Assembly: GCA_021229015.1 (NCBI GenBank)
Contig: CM037777.1
Span: forward strand, 56,242,089-56,306,088
Length of the DNA stretch: 64,000 bases
From: Solen grandis
Lineage: Eukaryota > Mollusca > Bivalvia > Adapedonta > Solenidae
Direction of reading: 5' to 3'
In this document: one piece after another, positions 39,301 to 54,300 of the stretch
Numbering within the stretch: position 1 is the first letter of the stretch
How the letters are laid out: the number at the start of each line of letters is the position of its first letter
Translations under genes and position numbers: made by a program
Notes under the pieces: model-generated
Told to the model about the DNA's origin: nothing
The model's input: the letters and a program-made list of their open reading frames with translations, nothing else
The model's database searches: none

Positions 39301-42300
39301 TTAAAATGATACCTTATGTATTAGAATAAGCCAAGAAATGAAAATATTTGATGTAACACAAAAAAGTACCTGCAAAAAAGTTGTTGTTTTTCTGCTACAC
39401 TGGTTGAATTTAAATTATAATTAAAACTGGATTTTAAAATATAATTCCTTGCAGTTGCGAGATGATTATTTCTAGAATGATTATTTCTAGAATGATTAAA
39501 TTCCTCAGTGAATTTTCCATACTTTTTATTAAGTTTGCAATATTCAATGATCTGTTGTGTGCTTAAAGAATATTTCTCACTTGCTTTTACAGGAGTTTCC
39601 TATCTCTGTTTAATATGTCTTTGTAAGAAAGAAAGTCACATAATCATCACCTTTTAGATAATCATATGTTAGACATGTTAACATGTGACAGACAATGTGT
39701 CATGGGTGGGGGAAGAGCAAAGAGGGTGGGAATTGCAGATAAACAATTGGAGTACCTGTCTGGTTTCTTAATTAGACTAATACTCCACCCGCTTTAAGTA
39801 ATATCACAACTGTAAATTTCATGTACCAGCTTCTAAAAAGCCATGGTAAAGAGGAAAAAGCATTGGGTAAGCAGCAATTATGGAATAAAATTTTGTCAAA
39901 AAACTCAGAGTCAGAAAAAAATTATCAAATTAAAAGTGTCCTAAAATTTAGAGGCACAAAAAATAATTATTTTATCAAAAATCAAGGGTGTCCTAAAACT
40001 TGGAGTGTCCCAAAAAAGGAGTGATTACGGTACTGCTTGAATATGTACTCTCTTACATTAGGTAGAGTGTCAAAGATCTTTATATAGTCAGTTATACTTA
40101 GTGTAAGTACATCCTGTTTTTCATTCTCTATCTTTACAAAACAATCATACATGTATGTACAGAATGGATATGGCAATGCTACTGTTTGTTGCTTCTGATG
40201 ATGATGATGATTTGACTTGACTATTTGAATTTACCGTCCCTTTGACAGTATTTCAGTCATATAGCGACGTCCAGCTAATTACAGGTGGAGGAAGACTCCG
40301 AATGCACGGAGGCATCCGGGTAGAACCACCGACCTACCGCAAGCCAGCTGGAAGGAAAATCTGAATGATCCTGCCGGGAATCGAACCCACGGGGTGAGGG
40401 GCTGAGTGAGTGTTAAAGTCAGTGACTTTACCCCATCGGCCATGGAGGCCCCAGATGATGATGAAGATGATTATGATAATGATTATATATAAATAATGGC
40501 TGTAACAATGCTACTGTTAGTTGCTTATGATGATGATGATGATGATGATGAACTTACAGGCTCCTTCCCATCCATTGCATCCATCCACAATTTTCTGTCT
40601 TCCTCTGATAAAGCTTGGAATGTCAGCACGCCTGATCTGGAAAAAAAGGAACAACAAATAAAGTAATCATAAAACTGCAGTCATACTCCCAATAATTGTC
40701 ATCTGCAAATGTAAACACATCAGGCCTGCATTGCTTAACATCTCAAACTGAAATATTTTGCAAATTCAAAATTCTGAAGATCTAGAACTCTCACTTGTTT
40801 ATTGATACTAAGGAGAAGGAAGTTTTCAACATTAGCATGTGCTATAAACAGAAAATGGTCTTCAATTATTGAGGCAATACAAAATATCAGTGTTAGAACT
40901 GTTCTTCTATGCAGTTTTAGATACATTTGTGTACATCTGTTCATTTTAATCATTGTATTATAACAAACTTTTCAATTTGGTATAGATAATGCTATTTAGT
41001 TTATGTTTTCACAATGCATCGCATGGCAGCGCCGCGTGCATTTATTATAACTTTCTTATATTTGGTGCAGATAGTAAAGTCATATGTTGCTATTTGCAAG
41101 ATTATTATAATTATACTGAAACTGTTTACATGTACATTAATTGGCAATGTTTGGTTATCCAATGTTTACCGTTTGTTTGCGATATATGATTGATTAATTG
41201 ATATACATGTGTGATTGTTGATGCAACATGGAAACACGGCGTCAGTATGGAATAGAATTTAAATTTGGCCATGGAGCTGCATAATCGAAAAAGGGAGCAA
41301 CTGTTATTATTGTAAAATAAAACTAAGTAATATGTTTGAAATAAAACTTTATGAATAAATTACTTGTATTAACTGATGTTAAAAAAACAATAAGATTCAA
41401 AATACGCATGTATTGACACATTTAATGGATATCTGATAACTTCTCCCTAACTCCTAGGCCACGGGTTTTAAAACTTGCAAGCAGGCCGATTCATTAAAGC
41501 TCAGTAAAATGGTTTTGGAAGATGTTTATGACTATAAAATATTCAGGACTTTAATAACATATCATCAACTTGAAAAATCGATGAAACCCAACTTTAATGA
41601 TACATATTACAGTATACTGTAGAAAGTTTAAAAACAGAAACATTATACATTTGGCCTTATTGGACATTGACGGTCCCAGGCCAAATATGCGGGGTCCCAG
41701 TATGTTGATTATGATAAAGTGCCTGAAATAGGTAAATTTAACTGAACATTGTAGTATATGTTGTAGAGCTATGTATATATATATATTTATTAATTTATAC
41801 ATATCATAACGCTACACTACATTATTGTACTTATCAAGGGAAGTAATAACTATACTTGCACATGTTCTTAAAATATTCTGAAATGGCTTTGTTTTTAAGT
41901 AGTGCTTCAAAAACATGCACTTTGTTATAACATGATTGCTAATTATTTTACAGAGATGTGAGTGTAGAATGGAACATGACAGGACTTGACGTTAACAGTT
42001 GTGATTCCTATATAACCCCCACGTCAGTTCAGCTTGGGTATAAACAAAAGTGTTCTTTGGAACACATGTGTCACCTAATAAAGTGTGACAGACAGACAGA
42101 CAGACAGACAAGTGATTCTGCTTACAGCAGGTGACACAAAAAGCATCTCTGGTCAATATTTCACATCTAAACATCTGGTATCTTCCACAGAGACAGTCAT
42201 ACCTAGCACCAGGTGACTGGTGGGCGTGTCAGGTACTTACTTTTCCTCTACTGTAATATCCATACAGAACCGCCGCTCTATAGAGTCTGTAGCTCTCCGT

Positions 42301-45300
42301 ACACATGACTTCAACTTCACATTTTCACCCGCAGGCATCTGAATACAAACAAATCTTAACTTAATCCAAGTCAACATTCAGCATATAAAAAGTACTGTAA
42401 AGTATAACTATTCTAAAATAAAAATATGGTTTAACTATTTTTTAAAAATAGGTGTATGCCTGTTGTTTTTTTCCTGAGTTTGAACTAAATGAAATTAAAG
42501 ATGACTCAGCAGATCTGATTCAGATCTAGGATTTTTTCCTGGCAAGGCAGCTCATGTTTTAACAAAATCATTTTAGTAATGTAAAGTAAATAATCGACAA
42601 AATTTTGTCCAAAAAACAAAAACAAAACAACAACAACAACATGCTGAATCAGTAAATATTACAGTGAATTTTTAAGAAATTTCAGATGATGATGAAAAAC
42701 AGTTTGTTATACAGACATGGCATTTAACAAAACAATAAAAACTTATAATGTATATCTATTAGGAATATAATTCAATTTTGAAACATGCTGTGAATTAAGT
42801 ATGTATGAAAGCAATACATTCTAGTTCTATAAAAATCTTGTCAGATCAGTTTACAGGTCCTTTAACCCTTTCCCTCATAGAGGACACCATGAAAAGACCT
42901 ATGCGAACAGCATAAAACCAGATCAGCCTGCGAGTAACTCGCAGGCTGATCAGGTTTTATGCTGTTCGCTACTCCTCAGTGGTCTGGAAATGAGGATTTT
43001 GTAATTAAATTTGGTAAGGTTTAACTGTGGTTTTCTGCAGATCAGGCTTTATGTGGTACCTATTGAGTGCGTCAAAATGAGTCTATATGAGGGAAAGGGT
43101 TAAAGATGACTTACCATTTTCCCCGTGGCTTGGTTAAATGGCAGCATGAAAAACTTCCGATCATTTTTGTTATAGGAGCACCAGAATTTGGTCCATGAAT
43201 TTGCTAATGCCTCTGTAACACAATACAATACCTTACTGAAATGTCTGACAAACATGTATTGATAAAAGACACAGATGACAATAATTACTTCTTCCAATTA
43301 GCAAATAATATTTGCAATTTGTAAGAAAGGAAAAGCATTTTTTACGAAAAAGGAAAACTAATCAGTACTGTTTTCATGTTTATATGCTTTGTTATCCTTA
43401 TGAAGTTATTACTATCTTGCAAAAAACTTTTCTTTAAAATGCATATTATTACTGACATGACAAGAGTGTCCTTTGGAACACATGTGTGAGGTACAGACAG
43501 ACGGACAGACGACGGAGAAGTGATTCTAATGAGTCACCTCAGCTTACAGCAGGTGACCCCAATGTCTTTGCCCATATAGGTCCTACATAGAGCGACCACA
43601 TAAATCTTGAATACTCCCTGGCTGGGCAAACTTGTGGGTAAAACTGTGAAAAGGCAGCGACCAATATACATGTAAGACTGAGTAGCTTACTTTTCTCCAT
43701 GAGGTAGAGATAACCTTGTCTGGTCCAGTTGCTGCCACGCAGGGTACCAGTCTGGTCTATAGGCTTCTGAAAATGTTTGGGAACCAGTTGAGGAAAAGAT
43801 ACCTTGCAACCACAGCTAAGATGATACTGAAGTTGTATCTAATGATGTGGATTATTATCTTACTTTTTATTTAATAAAAGAGATGATCATGCAGTGTTAA
43901 TGTAAGCAATATAGCTCTGTAAAACAGGTTTTTATTAATTTTTACAAAATTCAAAAACTGTTAATATCATCAGTATAAAATAAGTATTAATATCAAGGAT
44001 TAAAAAACCTGTTTAAACAGTCAACAGACAAATTGTATTCAACAACCTATGTTTCAAACTAAGAAAGCTTTTAAAAAAAGCACACTATAACTCATGGCCT
44101 CTGTGAGTAGGGTTATGACTGCATGCCATAGGCAATGCTTTATGGGAAGAAAAATTTATACAGTGCATCTTGGTACAAAAGTGCCCAGTCAATACCAATG
44201 CTTATTGAGCATGCATACTAACCAGAGTAAAGTATGCATTCAACAGGACAAAAAATAGTGTTATATTCCTTTTACCTTCTACAAACCCAAGAGATAATAC
44301 CCCCCCCCCCAAAAAAAAAAAAACAACAACAAAAAACAAAACAAAAACACTGCTATTTAAATTTAAGTTATGACCCTTGGGAAATTAGGAATAAAAATGA
44401 ACACACAATTTAAACAATCTATTAACTATATAATACACCCACCAGAATTAAACTTCTATTTAACTAAATAATACACCCACCAGAATTAAACTTCTATTTA
44501 ACTATATAATACACCCACCAGAATTAAACTTCTATTTAACTATATAATACACCCACCAGAATTAAACTTCTATTTAACTATATAATACACCCACCAGAAT
44601 TAAACTTCTATTTAACTATATAAAACACCCACCAGAATTAAACATCTATTTAACTATATAATACACCCACCAGAATTAAACTTCTATTTAACTATATAAT
44701 ACACTAACCAGAATTAAACTTCTATTTAACTAAATAATACACCCACCAGAATTAAACTTCTATTTAACTATATAATACACCCACCAGAATTATATATCTA
44801 TTTAACTAAATAATACACTAACCAGAATTAAACTTCTATTTAACTAAATAATACACCCACCAGAATTAAACTTCTATTTAACTATATAATACACCCACCA
44901 GAATTATATATCTATTTAACTATATAATACACCCACCAGAATTAAACTTCTATTTAACTATATAATACACCCACCAGAATTAAACTTCTATTTAACTATA
45001 TAATACACCCACCAGAATTAAATATCTATTTAACTATATAATACACTAACCAGAATTAAACTTCTATTTAACTAAATAATACACCCACCAGAATTAAACT
45101 TCTATTTAACTATATAATACACCCACCAGAATTAAACTTCTATTTAACTATATAATACACTAACCAGAATTAAACTTCTATATAACTATATAATACACCC
45201 ACCAGAATTAAACTTCTATTTAACTATATAATACACCCACCAGAATTAAACTTCTATTTAACTAAATAATACACCCACCAGAATTAAACTTCTATTAAAC

Positions 45301-48300
45301 TATATAATACACTAACCAGAATTAAACTTCTATTAAACTATATAATACACAACCAGAATTAAACTTCTATTTAACTATATAATACACCCACCAGAATTAA
45401 ACTTCTATTAACTATATAAAACACCCACCAGAATTAAACTTCTATTAACTATATAAACACCCACCAGAATTAAACTTCTATGTAACTAGTATATAAAACA
45501 CCCACCAGAATTAAACTTCTATATAACTATATAAACACCACCAGAATAACACCCACCAGAATTAAACTTCTATGTAACTATATAATACACCCACAGATTA
45601 AACTTCTATATAACTATACAACTTGTGTTCAATATCCACATGATACATGGGTAATTAATGCCTCCATCCCACTTGTCTTCTTGAAATGTGTGTAGGAAGA
45701 CAGGACATGAAGGGACATGGCGAGCAAGATTCCAATTACCCCCAAACCAATGTGAAGTGGGGGGTATAACAATACAGAAAGGCACAATGGGACAGTAATG
45801 CAGGAGACAAACCTCATAATTGTCTTATAGCCCCAGCATCATTTGTAAAGCAAGGGTATAAATTAATGTTCCACCATCACTAAAGGTGATTCAAACCACA
45901 CCATGTGACGTAATGGGGTAAGGCAAAGTGATTTCTGTATACTTGAAACTTGCAAATTTGATTAAACGCCTATTTCTACATATAAAATACATATTCAATG
46001 GTGTTGTACAATGAAAATGATAAAAGCTGATGAGATATACACACATACATAAAACAATAAGGAACAGACAGCAATGCTATTAGCATCACTTAAAACAGTG
46101 CAAAATAGTCCTAATAGTAAAATGACTTCAGATGTGTTTTGAAGATATCTACAGACTGAATAAACCTCCTCACCAAAATTTGCTATTAAAGTTGGTGCTA
46201 AACAAATATACAAATACATATACTAACAAAACCCCCAGATCGTTTTCCTTTCTAACACTTTGCAACAATAATGTTGATAACCTTATACAATATTATTTCA
46301 CTTTTAACAGCATGCAAGTTGACTTTAAGTGGACAAGAAAGATAATCTTCAATGTCTATTGCTGATAAATGGACCTTTCTAATGCTTATGGTTATATTTG
46401 AATTAAATAAGCAGATAATGGGATACCATAAATTAGCTATTTTTGGGCAGTTTATCTGGTAATGAATCAAGCATGATTCCCAAACAGTGAGCAAAAGTTG
46501 TGCTTCATTTTTCTATACAAAGTAAAAACTGCAAGTATGAATTATAACTGCACATTATTATATAAATAAACACCTTTTTTCATCTCAATGATAATTTGAG
46601 TCTCATTTACAGATAAGAACGACCTATCAGTACATAATTCAAATACATATAAACAGAAAAACTCAAATCAACAACTCAAAAATAATCAAAACTCTTTAGG
46701 GAACATGTCACACAACTGACAGGAAGATTTGTAACAAAACAAATCTTATACTGAAATCCAATATAAGGTATACAAAAATACAGCTGGTTGAATACATTTA
46801 ATACACACTACTTCTACTGAAAACAAAAGGCTAAAAGAAGACAACAATTAAATACAGATAAAATGACAACACACACCTCTGGCAGTTACTAATTCTACCC
46901 TTTTCTCTATAGAAATAGTTTTGATTGATAAATAATTCAAAATCCAAATGAAAGTCATCCTTTGTTGTTGTTGAGTGTTGGGGTTTACCGTCACTACGAC
47001 AGTATTTCAATCATATAGTGATGTCCAGCTAGTTTCATGTGAAGAAAGAGATACTTAGAGCACTGAGGCATCTGGGTAAAACCACAAGCTAGTTGCAAGG
47101 AGAAAGCCATCATTTGCTCAACCTGGTGTTAAGTTTACTGGTAAATGGCAGACTGTGCCCCAGACTCATAAGATGTTTTAACTGTTCATCTGTTGCGTCC
47201 TATTTAAGTTTACACAATCTTTTACAAGGTAGAGACTAAAATAGTTACAACAGAGTCCTATGTAAATCACATCACAACACAGAGAGCCACTGGCGAGGCA
47301 GTGACCCAACCCAGTACACCATGACAACAGCGGGGACAATCTTACCACCACGGATGAGACACTGAGGGAGGCAGGCTGCAGTAGACAGAGACACACATGT
47401 TAGTATCACCATGGTTACCATGGATGTTACCTAGCAACACCCATATAACCCTACATGTTACCTAGAACCATGTGCATTATCATGAACCATTCACATGGAC
47501 CTGTCTTGCACACACACACACTAATATTGACCTGTGTTATCATGAAATACTAAATAGTATCTAAAAGCATACAAACATGAATCTATGTGTCAATTTTTTA
47601 AGTAACACTCACACAGACTTAGTGTTTAACCCTTTACCTCATGTAAACATATCAGGTATTCCAATGCCTTTGCAAGCATAGCAGACCCTTGCAGGAGCTG
47701 TCTGATCAGGGTCTCATCTGTTTGCTTATACAGTACATGTACAACTTTGAAGCTCAATAGTGAAGAAGAGTCCATTACTTCGAAAATATTAAATTAAGAT
47801 TCATCAACTCATAAATTTAATGATGAATATTCATGAGATAAAGGGTTAACTACTCATTTGCATTTAAATAATAACAGCATCTTTTTAAATCAGACAACCT
47901 GCTTTATCCTTGCTTCAATCACTACTATAAACCACTGGTGGTAATTTCAATGGCAATAGTCTTTTAAGAATATCTCCCTCATGTATTGCAATGTGACTTC
48001 ATATGATGGAATATGGAGCTTTTTTTCCTTCCTTGTTCATGGACCGTTCATAAGCTGAACATTTCTTTTATATATGTTTTTCCACAGAATTGCTATTTAC
48101 CTTTGGGTTGTTCCCCTGGACTCTAGAAAATGGTTTTATTATTCCCGAAAGTATGGTATTAAGGACACTTCCCCATAATAATAATAATAATAATAATAAA
48201 AAGCATATACCTTTATGATCATATAACATTCACACAGGCTTATATGTTTAGAGGCACATATACTTGTCCATGTGCTATCAAGACAAAAGTGTTCTTTGGA

Positions 48301-51300
48301 ACACATGTGTCACCTGCTGAAGCATGACTGCAAAAGTGTAACAGACAGACAGACAATGGAAAAGTGATCCCTGTGTGTCACCTCTGCTTACAGCAGCTGA
48401 CACGAAAACACTCACAAACCAGTGTGGTATCTTATACCATTTCCTTATTCCAAAGAAAGAAAATGATATTCAATCAGAACCCAACTCATGCAACACAACC
48501 ATAAAGGGACATGCAGAATTTGCTAACAGTACACAACTCATTATTAGAATTAATAGGTATAACTTGTTAGAGCAAACAAACAAAACTAAAGAACTACAGT
48601 TTAGTAAGAAAATATTAGTATGCCTCCCAAGAGTTATTCCTTTTTTTATTTTCTCAATTTTGGTGCCTCACAAAACTGAAGAAATATTTACTTGGCACCT
48701 TTGATGTTATTTACATTTGAATGTCTTGCAGTTAGTTTCATCTCTGATATTTTCCCCAAACATCTTTGTCATACATAGGAAGCCTCTTGAGAGATGTGTT
48801 GCACTTCACACAAATCAGTCACAGGAAATGCGCAGGATATATCATAATATATATGAAAACTGAACACCACTTTTCCTAAATCTATTTTTATGCAAATTCA
48901 GTCAATACATTTCCTCAGAAATTAATAAAACAATAATTTGTATATTAACTTGTCAGACATTCCTGGATATTTCAAGATGAAGCACAGGATAATTCTCTAA
49001 GATAAATTTAATGCTTGTTCTACATATTATCTAAGACCTATTGATGTAAAAGATAGAGAGGTCTGAGCACAAACTGAAGGTGTTGCCATATCCGCACAAA
49101 CTGTGATAAACTTGGGAGACATTCGGTGGACCATGCCCCAGGTAGAAGTGTTACAAGCGGCAATACCTTGTACGCTGTTTGGTTTATTAGATCTGGCCAT
49201 GCAAGATTGTTGCTGGAGCCTCCGACCTGCTGTATGACCAACACGACGGGATTAATCACTCACAAAAACACAAAACACACACTCAGTACCCACATAACAT
49301 ACAACCTAGTGTACTCTCACAAACACTTCACACTCTGGAACCTCTGTACAACCCTATATCACTGAGGTAAGTAATTTTACACCAAGGTATAGATTAACCT
49401 GAAAGCTCTTTTCTATCTGAACAAGACAAGCTGAACCCTTTTCCTCATGAATATTCATGTACACAGTCTTGACTTGATGAATATTAATGTACTAAACTTT
49501 AAAATGGCATTATGGAGCAATGGATTATTTTTGCCATGCAGACTGTGTAGAGTCCGAACTACATTAATGTATTAGCAAACAAAGGAGACTGTAATAGTAC
49601 ACTCCCGGAAGGAGCTGTCTGATCTGGGTCTGCTCTGTTTGCTAATCTTTATGAGGTAAAGGGTTAAGTGTAAAACCTCTTTGCTTAGAATGCACTAAGG
49701 AATATAGATCAGCCTGCAAATCCTGCAAGCTATTCAAAAGTTACTTTCATGCTGATCTGGTTTTATACTGGTTCCATCTCATGTGGTAAAAGGTTGAAAA
49801 TACTGGGGTAAAATTCCAGACTCAAAGTCAGGTCTGACTTTATATACAATCAATTCTTTGGAAAATCAAGGTCAAACACCAATACCTCTTATAATGACTA
49901 TTGTTAACAGGAATTTGCTAATTAGATTGTATATTTAACGCAACCAAAAAAATATTAAGTGAAATTTTACTCCTGGCCTTTACTGGTCTACAACCAAGTA
50001 TCAATAAGAAAAACTTATCTTTATGAGTTTTTCTTGAGTTTTCTTTTTGAGTCCTAAATTTTATGGAATTTTAATAACACAGGGTCAAATACCAAGCCTG
50101 AACAATAAGACAAGTTAAGGGTTACACGATGAAATACTCACATCATTTAGAATTTGTTAATCACGTCTCAAGTAAAACTTCTCTACATTAACTATGACAT
50201 GTAGCTTGAAACATTGACAAACATGCAATATCACATCACACAAAGACTCTGTGTTCAACATTTAATCTTTAAGTAGTTAAAATGTTTCACAAATAATAGA
50301 ACAATCTTGATTAACCCTTTCCCTCATAGAGGAAACCACGAAAAGACCTATGCGAACAACATAAAACCAGATCAGCCTGCGAGTAACTCGCAGGCTGATC
50401 AGGTTTTATGCTGTTCGCTGCTCCTCAGTGGTCTGGAAATGAGGATTTTGTAATTAAATTTGGTAAGGTTTAACTGTGGTTTTCTGTAGATCAGGCTTTA
50501 TGTGGTACCTATTGAGTGCATCAAAATGAGTCTATATGAGGGAAAGGGTTAAAATGTTTCACAAATAATAGAACAATCTTGATTAAACTATGTTAATTCA
50601 AAAGAAATACAGTACAGTAACCATGACATGTATAAACAGCATGATACAATGTAAAAGGTTCATGAAATTTTAAAAGCATGAGAGAGAAAAAAGAAAATAT
50701 AAAGTGTTAATAAGTAAAAAACGCTCCTATTAGTAGCAGATATGAAATGTACAATTTTTTCTTCAGAAGAAAACTATTGGTTATGGAACGAAATCAGTTA
50801 TTTTTCATACTAAATTGATAAGGAAATAGGTGGATACACTTTGAAGCTTTATAAACTGTATTTACACAGTTTAACAAGAGCTGTCCATAAGACAGCGCGC
50901 TCGACTTTTCTCAGTTTGCCATTAAAGAAAGGGCCAATCTTTGATGTTATTAGAGGTTGTTGCCCAACCTATTTGCTATTTGTAAATACTAAATACAGCC
51001 AAAAAATATCTAAGTATAAAAGGGTAAAATTGAAAATACACTGCATATAGGATTATGGGCCCTGCCAGTAAAGTTGAGGTAGTGTGGGTAAACAATAAAT
51101 AAGTATTCCAAGTTATGGTGGAATACCTGTGATAGTATTGAAAATATATATAACTTTGTAAAAAAATTAACCATGATTTCGGCTGTTTTCTAAGTATGAA
51201 AGGGGCATAATTCAAGAAGTAGTACAGCCAGGGTTATTGGCCTTGCTAGTAAGGCAGAGGTAGTGATGGTGAATAAGTACTTGAAGTTTCAGTCAAATAC

Positions 51301-54300
51301 ATGTGATAGTACAACTATGTAAAATAATTACCATGATTTTGGTTGTTTGCTAAGTATGAAAGTGGCATAACTTAAGAAGTAGTACAGCAAGAGTTATGGG
51401 CCTTGTTAGTAAGGTAGAGGTAATGATGGTGAATATGTACTGGAAGTTTCAGTTGAATACCGTAGATAGTATTGAAGATATACAACTTTGTAAAAACTTT
51501 AACCTTGATTTTGGCTGTTTTGTAAGTATGAAAGGGGCATAACTTCAAAAATAGGGTAGCCAGGGTTGTGGGCCTTAGAAGTAAGGTAGAAGTGATGATG
51601 GTGAATAAGTATTTTAAGTTTGGGTGGAATACCTTTGATAGTATTTAAGTTATTGATGTTTGAAAAAACTTTAACCTTGTGTTGCAACGCCGACGCCGAC
51701 GCTGACGCCGACGCCCGAGTGACAGTATAAGCTCTCATTTTCTTCGAAAAGTCGAGCTAAAAATGTTAAACAAATAAAAAAAATCATATTATCATTCTTC
51801 CTCAAACAGACCAGCCAAATGTGTATGAGAATATCTGATTGCCTCTTATAGTCAGAAACAAAGAAACAGCATATTATCTGCAGGACAGAGAGAACTTTTT
51901 TTTTTTTTTGTATGGTGAAAGATACATCATTCTTACATGATGAAAGATACATCTTTCTTGAATGATGAAAGATACTTCTTTCTTGTATTGTGTAAAATAC
52001 TTCTTTCTTGTATCATGAAAGATACATTTTTCTTGTATGACGAAAGATACTTCTTCAGTGTTTGTACTTGAATTAAAAAGAGGTTGTAAAATTTGTGATT
52101 TTCTTGAACCTTTGTATCCTCTCCATGAGAGATTTGTAACCAAACTCTTAAAACTGGGGGTACAGAATACCTGCTGTAGTAATTGGAAACACTGTTCTTT
52201 CTTGTTACAAAAAAAGGATACTAACTTCATGAATAATGATCAGTACTTCTTTCTTGTTTAGTAAAACAACTCTTTTTCGTACAGTGAAAGATAATCATTT
52301 CTTGCATGGTGAAAGATACGTCTTCTTTATATATATGATGAATGATACTACTTTCATGAAGAGGATATATTTCCAAAATGAAGAATAAACTTTACACTAA
52401 ACAGTCTGCTAATCTGTTGATAATCATGATACCATATCACTTCCAAAGTTTTTTACCATAGTAACTGGAGTCTTTTAACTGCCATTTATGAGTTACACTG
52501 AAATGTTGTTCACACAAAGATTTACATTTCAAAGTCACCATACCTGATTTCTGTCTGTATTTACTAAAAGGCAGATGATCCTACAAAAACCATCAGAATG
52601 ATCAGAATAATCTGTTGAGACATCTTTCAAACACTTACCGTTCCTCTAACTTCCAACATCTTCATCATTAAGTTCTCTGCTTGTTCTCTAGTTGCCTCAA
52701 AATTATCTCGGGTCTGAAAAAAGCAAACCAGTCAGTCTGAAAACACCATTCACTACGATGTTTGATCATGTTTTCACTGATATAATTCAAAAGTTGTGAT
52801 AAGTTTTATTTCAAAATTAAAAACAACAATTATTAAGCAGGTCATGTATTTTTTATATTTTATTCAACTTTCTATCATATCAAAGTTCCTGTCTTTTTCT
52901 TTCGTTTAACATCCCACCAACAGTACTTCAGTCATTTGGAGACTTATGTTTGTCTGTTTAATAGGTTTAACGTCCTGCCCACAGTATTTCAGGCACTTTG
53001 AAGACTATTTTATTTTACAGATATAGTGCTGCCATACTACAGTATCATGCCTCAAACATGTGGCATGATAACACATCAAATCACATTATCCTGACATCGA
53101 ACCAATCAGTCCTAGCACAACCCTTATATGCTGAGTGCAAAGCAAAGAAGTTATACCTGTACCATTTTTTACAACTTTGGTATGTCGCTACCAGGGATTG
53201 AACCCACAATCTCCCGATTCCTTGGTGGACACTCTAACCACTTGGCCAATGGGACCAGTGGAGACTTTGTCTACATAAGACAAATATAGTAGAGACAGTA
53301 AAGTGCTGACCAACCAGTCTTGATACTACTGTATGCACTGAGTACCAAGCACAAGGGAGATATATCAGTGCTACTTTAACAACTTTGGTGCAAGATATGT
53401 CCAGGGATCCAACTCACAAACTCCCAGTCACAAGGTACATGTCCTATACACTCAGACTTTGGGTCCTGTTAAATTCCTCTCTTTATCATCGGTATATCTG
53501 TCTTTCCTCATTGTGACAAATGACATGACATCACACTCAGTCACATCACCCTCACTATGGACCATCTACACTTGAGTGTCCAAGCAAAGGAGATAAACAA
53601 GTATCACTTTTAAAGAATTTAGTATATGCGGTATAGACCGGACCAATGACATCTAAGTTAGAAGGCAGATGCTCTTAAAACACTTGACATCCGGGATTTG
53701 AACTCGAAAAAAGGTTAAAGAGCTATGTTTAAATGTAAGAACAAACTGTGCAGTCATGTAGGTCAGTGTCTTACCTTCTGCAGCGTGTGTTGGAGATCTT
53801 TTAAATACTGTCCGTAATCAGCAGCAGTTTCGTGACCTGCAATATACACAAGTGTATAGTTGTCATAGTTATAGTTACATATGAGTGTATAGTCGTCATA
53901 GTAACAAACAGATGGTGGCTCATACATATATATACAAAAGCAATTGTATGGGGACTGACTGAACTAGAACTATCACTTTAGGTGATTCATACCCCTGCAA
54001 ACACTTCATGTCATGTGAGTGTAGGAAATGACAGTAATGGATATGGGACTTAACTAGCGTCTATAGGTATAACAAGTAGATTTGTTTAGTTTTAACATCC
54101 AACCAACAATATTTTAGTCATTTGGTGACAGTGTCTTTATCAGACAGATAAGTGCTACCTTAAGTACACAAGAAGCATGATACCACATACAGTCACACTA
54201 TCCTGACATGTAAAACAGTCCTGGAACTACTCTTATATTCTGAACACCAAGCAAGGGAGCTACACCAATACTGGAACATTATTGCAGGGGACAAAAAATA

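Noticed and set aside
49038..49259. 73-codon minus-strand frame in the large intron
   Set aside because: I checked it as a possible missing PH or BAR exon. It shows no family motif, and the flanking exons already join in phase without it.
51499..51952. Two minus-strand frames rich in SASASA or VGVGVG
   Set aside because: They are readings of the (GACGCC)n run in the tandem-core element.
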